DNA of 64,000 nucleotides from Micractinium sp. NFX-FRZ (lineage: Eukaryota; Chlorophyta; Trebouxiophyceae; Chlorellales; Chlorellaceae). Position 1 is the first letter of the stretch, and each line of letters opens with the position of its first letter. A program made the position numbers and the translations under genes. Positions 58,331 through 64,000 of this stretch are shown here, in pieces. The notes below the pieces were generated by a model, which saw nothing but the letters and a program-made list of their open reading frames with translations, searched no databases and had not been told where the DNA came from. The stretch lies in NCBI GenBank assembly GCA_029339195.1, contig JAPTJF010000030.1, positions 1 through 64,000 on the forward strand, given 5' to 3'.

Positions 58331-61300
58331 CCAGGCACAGCACGCCCTGTGGGGCCTGCTGCCTTGAGCCGGAGAGCGGCACGCACGCCCTGCCGCCCCG
58401 CGCCTCACGCCCCATATGCACCCCACCCAACCCACGGCCCTACCCCCCCAAATCGAGCAACCTGCCTACCCTATTAGCACCCGATTCGAACTGCTCAGCT
58501 GCATGCATAACCTTACTCCTACCGTGTGCGCCCACGTTTTGAGAGCCCAGCCAGTGGGCGCACTCCCTGCCCTCACCGCTGCTGCTGTTTGAGTCTTCCT
58601 GCTGTGCCCGCTCACAGCCCATCACCCTACACTTCACACACCCCTCTCTTCGTTCTCCCTGTCCGCAAGTCTGGCTGAATTCCCTTTGAGAGCTCTGGAT
58701 GTCCCCTTCCCAATTCTCAGTCCGTCTCAGCTGCCCACACACTCATCCCCGCCCCCCACCCCCCACCCTGTATGTGGGTGTGCAGCTCGGCACCGCCCCC
58801 GCCTCACCAATGATCCTTCAGCCTGCATCGCGAAGCCCACTTTACTTGTGGCCCCACAGCACCCTAGCTCCACGTTCACTGAAGATCCATTCCTCACAGC
58901 ACACACCACCCGTGCTCACGTATTGTCTCTAGCCCCTCCCCAAATCTGCCCCCTGCTCAGCCGCCCCCGCGCGATACTCACTGCTAATCGTCCTCCCCGA
59001 ATCCCTTACCCAAATTGGCCCGGCTGCAACCCACGCCGGGCGCTTGGCTGAGAGATGCCTGGCACAATGACTGAACGAATGGCTGCCTGCCACTTTGGCT
59101 GGACACACCTGTAAACTAGCACCTCTGCCAGCGAACGGGGTGGTCACCAGCACCGGATGTTGCATGCCCCGTCGCTTGCAGATGCACGATGGGCCCTCTT
59201 GCATGACGGGGATGGATCAGTCAGCGGGGCGGGGCCTTTTGCATTGCACAGCCGTCAGGCAGCTTTGCCTGCGTGTGTGCACTCCGCCTGCCTGCCTTGC
59301 TGGCCTGCAATGCTCCCCGCAGTGGCCACCCAGCCAAAGCTGTGAGTGGGCAGTGCGCCCGGGCGATGCGTACAGCCAGATTGAGGCAGAGATGTGGTGT
59401 GAAATGTCAGTACTGGCAATGTGGGCACACCTGCTGGTGCCGTGTGTTGTGTTTGGGGGGTAAGGGGTGCCGCCCAACGGCAGCATACAGGACCGATACT
59501 TCCTCGGTGGCTGGCGGCAGGCTCACAACCGGCGTTCCGCCTCTCGCCTCCAGCTTTTGCTTTCACTCCTATGCGCCCTCCGAATGCCGCGAGGGCGAAA
59601 GGGAGGCCTCGGTACGTTTGGTACGCAGGTCCGGCCGCCATGTGCCTGCCCAGAGCTTACTTACTTTTGGCACCCGGGAAATGTGCGCCAGGCTGCCACT
59701 GAATGTGCATTCAGATAATGCGTGGGGTGGATGGCACGGGCGCCGCGCGGAGGAATTGGGCGGTAGGGGTGTCGTGGGCACTGCCAGTGCTGAGCAGGGC
59801 TGAGTGGCCGCTTGGCATGCCGTCATAGAGGTGGTCAGGCGCCTGTTCAGCTTTTGTTGGCAACTTCATCCTTCTGTGAAATTCCACGAGCCCAACCCTG
59901 GATGCATGCCCTGCCTGCCTGGATAAGGCCGCACGGCTGCATGCGGCGCATCTACTGGGCGGAGGGCCGAGGCAACGCCGGCCCCTGCCCCGCCGTGGCG
60001 CCCTCCGTCAAACCCTCACTGTGTCTTGATTTTAACGCACCATCCGGCAGCTTACACCCCTCTCTGCATGTCCACCCGGAGCCATGCCCTGTCCTGGCAT
60101 GGCGCACCTTGGCAACTCAGCAGCCAGCCTGCCGGTGACCGTGCACATGCACCGTGCCCGTGTGAGAATTCTAGCAACGAGACAGCGACAGTCATATCAA
60201 CCCGGGGAGGCTGGCAGTGGCCCTTGATCGTGGGCTGGCATGTATCATCTGTGCTGGTCACAAGTGGTGAGTGGCGTGGCCGTTCTCACCCAGGCTAACC
60301 CAGGCCCCGGCCTTTGACACGGCTCCCAACGTGGCGCACTGCCGCTTCACCCCTGCCCAACTCACAAGGCGCAACGTGCTGCGCAGGATGTGATGAGACC
60401 GGTTCAACGGCCGTGGCAGGCTGGCTGCCAGGGCGGCCTGCACTGCAACCGCCCGCCCGGTAGCGCTGTCTTGGCGGGCGGGCAACCCAACCAGCAGGGG
60501 CGGGCAGACGGTGCCTCTGCGGCGCCTCCCCGGCCCTGCCAGGCAGCGCCAGGCAGTGCCCGCCCCTGAGACTGCACTGCGACTATGCCCTGGCGCTCCT
60601 GGAGGACTCCTGTCAAGGGCATACCCTGCAGGCTGGCCGCCTGCTGCCAGGGAGGCCAATGAGCAGTGGCCCCAGTGCCACTGCCCTGAGGAGGGGAGTT
60701 TCCAGGAGAGGGGTCATGGAACCGATGGGTTCAGCCCACCCTGCCCTCTCGGCCTGATTACTGAGCGTCCCACGTGTGCCTCTTCGGTCTTCCTTCCCTC
60801 TACCCTGTCGTAAGCTTCAACAGCCGGAAAGATGCCTTGGCGGGCATTTCGCCGCCTGCGAGGTGCCGCGGAATGCCTTCGTAGGACCGGGGGACGCCGG
60901 GGCCTCCGGACCGTGGCGCAAGGGGCACCTAAACGAGGACGACTGGGCCAGCCAGGCCTGCGCACTAGCCCCGTTCACTGACTGCAAGCGTCTCAAGTGC
61001 GAATGGGGGTGGCTCTTGGGCGCTGCAGGCGTGGAACGCGGGATGCGTCCTGGACCGCCCGGGGGCTCCCCTCCCCTCCGCTCCCTCGAGATACCTATGC
61101 TGCCAGGCGGGGTGCCCAGCTGGCACAGAAAGCCCACTGGCCACGACAGAGGACTGCCTCTTCATGTGTTGCTAGTAACTTTGAAACCAAGCGCTGCATG
61201 CATGTCTGGAGTGCCTCTGGTGCACTGGCGAGCCCGGCAGGCGGCAGGGCTCGATCACCGCCCGCCACCGCTGCATGGCGGCATGACCACCCTAGCCCAT

Positions 61301-62242
61301 CGCAGTCAAGCCAGCCGGTCAGCCTGCACTCCCTGCCCATTCTGTTTCCAACAGCAGCAGTGCTAGATCACTAGGGGCAAGTCCCCATGCGAGCCTTAGG
61401 TGGTGTCGAGCTTGTGCCGCCCCGCAGTGCCCGCGCCGCATGCTGGCGGCAGTCGCCGCCCACCGCACCCGCCGACCTCCAGCTCCTGCCGTTCTACCGG
61501 GACCCTTCAAGGATTGCAGCGTGAAGAAGAATGCGAGGATGTATGTCTTGACAGGGCCGCCATTGGCTATTGGCTGCCAAGATTCCTGCGGTCCTGCCTG
61601 GGTGACGTCACCGGCGTCACCGGGCGCTGGCCCTGGCCCGGTATCCATCGGCGCATGTGCGCCACCATATGCGCTGCTGCCTATGGCGACAGGAGGATTG
61701 GCCGCACGCCTGGCCAGCTGCAATCCCTCCCAGCAGCTGACCCGACTGGTGGGCAGCCCCGCAGGCATGCAAGGGGTGCCGCTCAATGTTGCATGGTTGC
61801 ATGCAATGTTGCATGGTACCAACCAGTGCCCAAAGCCACCAGCTGCTGTCACCACAGGGAGTGCTGCCGTGTGTGCGAGGTTGCCACCCCTTGTTGGGTT
61901 ATCAACTCCAGTTCATGCGTGTGTTGGCTGGCGAGTAACGGTGTGCGAGAGGCAGAACCGGTCCTCATGGCAGGGGTACGCCTCGAACGGTTCCCCAACC
62001 AACAGCCACCAACGGGGTCCCCCATTTCGCCCGTCGAGAGTGATGCCAGGCTATATTGGAGGTGAAATGGGGCCCTTGGAAGGCGTGGAAGGCGTGGTCC
62101 TGAGGAAACCGGAGGGGTGTTCGACCACTCTGTGTAGTACAGCTCCGTCCGGCCACTAGCGGGAGGTTTTCAATACGGCACTGCCGCGGCCAGGTATTCT
62201 CCGCTTCTTCATAAGCTCGATACCGACCACAAGGCCAGAACC
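58331..62242. other. 3.9 kb spacer between the two unknown paralogues
   Basis: No gene can be supported. Open frames on both strands (for example 60776-61366 plus and 61319-61855 minus) overlap each other, lack motifs and do not join to phase-matched exons. TGTAA at 59110-59114 is a candidate polyadenylation signal for the gene ending at 58330. It is the longest gene-free stretch in the window. Confidence 0.5.
59110..59114 (+). terminator. Candidate polyadenylation signal TGTAA
   Basis: First TGTAA downstream of the 57215-58330 gene, about 780 bp past its stop, which would make a long 3' UTR. Confidence 0.3.
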
Positions 62243-63540
62243 ATGGACTGCAGCTCTTGCTCCACCGATATGGAGACGCCCTGCAGCATACCCGCGGGCT
62301 GCCGACACTGCTGCGAGTGCCTCGGCCTGCAGCATGTCAGGTGAGCATGGGCGAAGGGTGGCGCATGCCCGGGGGAGCCTGCAAGTTGCCGGTGACAGCC
62401 CCGGCCCGCGGCCCGCTGGGGCGGACGGGGAGTTCTCTAACAGTGTGTCGTTCCGCTTTTTTGCCGCTTCAGGCAACTGCCCGCCGAGCGGATGGACGAC
62501 ATGTTTCCTGGCGGGCTCTCCAGCCCCACGGGTGAGCACCAAGGGGCTGCGGGGCGGCGGGTACTGGGGGGCGGGGGTGCCCGCCGCAAGTGCCGCCGTC
62601 ACCCGCCGACCACCACACACGCCATGACGCTGATGCCGCTCCCCCAGCGCTGGCCGCAACTACTCTGCCACTGCAGCCGAGCCAGCAAACGATCACCACC
62701 TGTTCACCCATGGGCCCCCCTCACCCCTCTCCCTGTTACAATCCCTCCCTCCCTGCAGTCTACTTCATGCTGCGCGAGCGCCAGCTGTCGTATCAGTATC
62801 GTGTGGTGGCCCGGGAGGGCGCCTCGGCCTGGCGGCAGCAGTCTGTGGCGGCCTGGCGGCACAACGACCTGCTGTCGGCGCGTGGCCGCCCGCAGCTGCG
62901 GCTGCGCGTGCCGCTGACCCGCTGCGGCGTGGAGGCGGGCGACACGGCAGTGTATGTTCGGGCTGTCAACCGGCCCGCCGTCGCGCGGGCAGCACCCACG
63001 ACGGCAGCAGCGAGCGCTGTGGCGCCCAGCGCTGCGCCGCCAGCAGCAGCGGTTGCGGCGGCAGCCGCCGCAGCTACCGCGCAGCTTCTGCGCCAGAACA
63101 GCCTGCCGGCACCCGCCACCTGTGGGCAGCTGCACCAGCAGCCAGCCAAGCGCAGCCGGCGGTGCGAGGCGGCGCCGGCGCCGGCGCGTGCGCTGCCCGC
63201 GGCGGTGCGCCCGCCCCGTGCGATGCCCCCGCGCCTGTGCAGCAGCATGCTGGCCTGCAGCCTCAGTGACCACAGCGCAGCCGCAGCAGCCACAGCGGCC
63301 TCTGCCCCTGCTTCCATGGCGCAGCAGCCTGCGTACTATTACCACCAGCACCCAGCATTCGTGCAGCAGCAGCAGGCGCAGCAGCAGCCGCAGCAGTACC
63401 CGCAGCAGTACCAATACCAGCCGGACCAGCAGTCGGCTGCAGCTGCCAGCAGATCGGCTGCAGCGGCTGCCTGGCTGCAGCGCCTGCGCTGCATGATGCC
63501 ACATCAAATGGTGGACCTGCCCGCCCACATGGCATGCTGA
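62243..63540 (+). CDS. Unknown algal family, copy 2
   Basis: Predicted 312 aa. Exons: 62243-62340, 62473-62531, 62759-63540. The start (ACCATGGAC) has a good context. The N-terminus is Cys-rich: MDCSSCSTDMETPCS, then GCRHCCECLGLQHVR. Exon 2 encodes a short acidic/hydrophobic linker (MDDMFPGGLSSPT) that aligns with MELWPAGISDPN in copy 1. The conserved core from residue 53 reads VYFMLRERQLSYQYR, EGASAWRQ, LLSARGRPQ, VPLTRCGV, GDTAVYVRAV. Low-complexity Ala/Pro/Gln sequence follows, with a basic patch (AKRSRR) and a Gln/Tyr-rich stretch (about 255-290), ending in AAWLQRLRCMM. The shared intron phases and same-strand arrangement point to duplication, with the low-complexity part changing fastest. 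Function unknown; a zinc-binding N-terminus is plausible. Confidence 0.8.
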
Positions 63541-64000
63541 CGTGGCACCCGCTCCCGCATCCATCGCGCGCCGCGCCAGCGCTTGCTCTGTCCCTTGAGA
63601 ACCCTTCCCCCCTCCTTTTTGAATGGCCCCTTAGGGACCTGGCCCCTCCCCAACCCCTCTGCTGCCCCCGAATCACCCAGCCAGGGTGCCCGCCGTCTTC
63701 TTTAGCGGCGCCCCTTCCACAGGCCAGAGCCTGCGCAACTTCCATGCCAGCCCCTGCGCTGGATGCGCAGACCCGCCTGGCCGCCCTCTCTTGTCCGAGG
63801 CGCCGGCGTCTGGCGACCCGTACTGCCCACCTTCCAGCCCCCGCCCCCCTTCCCCTCCGCCCCTTCACTCATATGTGTACGCCGCCGCCGCTGTCGTTCC
63901 CCTGTTGACTGCTGTGAACTGCCGTGGCTCCTGTGACAACAACCGCCCTGCTCACCCCTCCCCTCCCATGCGGCATCTGTAGCTCTACCTTGCCTTCGTA
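63541..64000. other. 3' flank of the last gene, window edge
   Basis: Probably the 3' UTR and downstream DNA of the 62243-63540 gene. It is rich in C and CT and contains no TGTAA. No gene is seen up to the edge. Confidence 0.5.

Noticed and set aside
60714..61855. Possible genes in the 3.9 kb spacer
   Set aside because: Open frames on both strands overlap and show no repeat, motif or homologue within the window. I could not support either strand.

Overview
The window is nuclear DNA of a green alga, most likely a Chlorella-like trebouxiophyte. It is very GC-rich. Genes are close together and cut by many short GT-AG introns with pyrimidine-rich 3' ends. Candidate TGTAA polyadenylation signals follow several genes. 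Four genes encode SBP-box transcription factors, a family confined to green plants and algae. I saw no rRNA, tRNA, CRISPR array, transposon or bacterial-style operon. Gene models were built by hand from splice sites, reading phase and family motifs; all but one keep frame from start to stop.

Layout. 0.5-11.7 kb is a secreted-protein neighbourhood: two homologous 32-cysteine proteins (479-3433 plus, 9423-11688 minus) flank a signal-bearing coiled-coil protein with an acidic tail (4783-7604 minus). 13.2-17.3 kb (minus) is a striking fusion of a RING-CH (MARCH-type) zinc finger, membrane segments and an AlgH/UPF0301 (DUF179) domain. It is divergent from a small coiled-coil gene (17535-18960 plus).

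19.3-36.4 kb is a tandem array of four SBP-box genes, all on the minus strand, with remodelled introns, glutamine-rich middles and a shared VP[ST]E-type C-terminal motif. The motif occurs three times in the last gene of the array.

37.7-45.9 kb (plus) holds a GFA/CENP-V-like zinc protein and a complete 16-exon glutamine:fructose-6-phosphate aminotransferase, the first enzyme of UDP-GlcNAc synthesis. A convergent gene at 46.7-48.9 kb (minus) looks like a START-like fold protein, but its 5' end has a frame problem. 49.8-55.6 kb (plus) is a large protein with three divergent AP2-like segments. 57.2-58.3 and 62.2-63.5 kb (plus) are two paralogues of a family I do not recognise.

Themes. Local duplication dominates: paired Cys-rich genes, four SBP genes, paired unknown genes, and degenerate copies of an exon inside the neighbouring intron in at least two genes. 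GC-AG introns appear in two SBP genes and the GFA-like gene. GFAT supplies the sugar donor for N-glycosylation and wall polymers, which would suit the secreted proteins, but a functional link is only inference.
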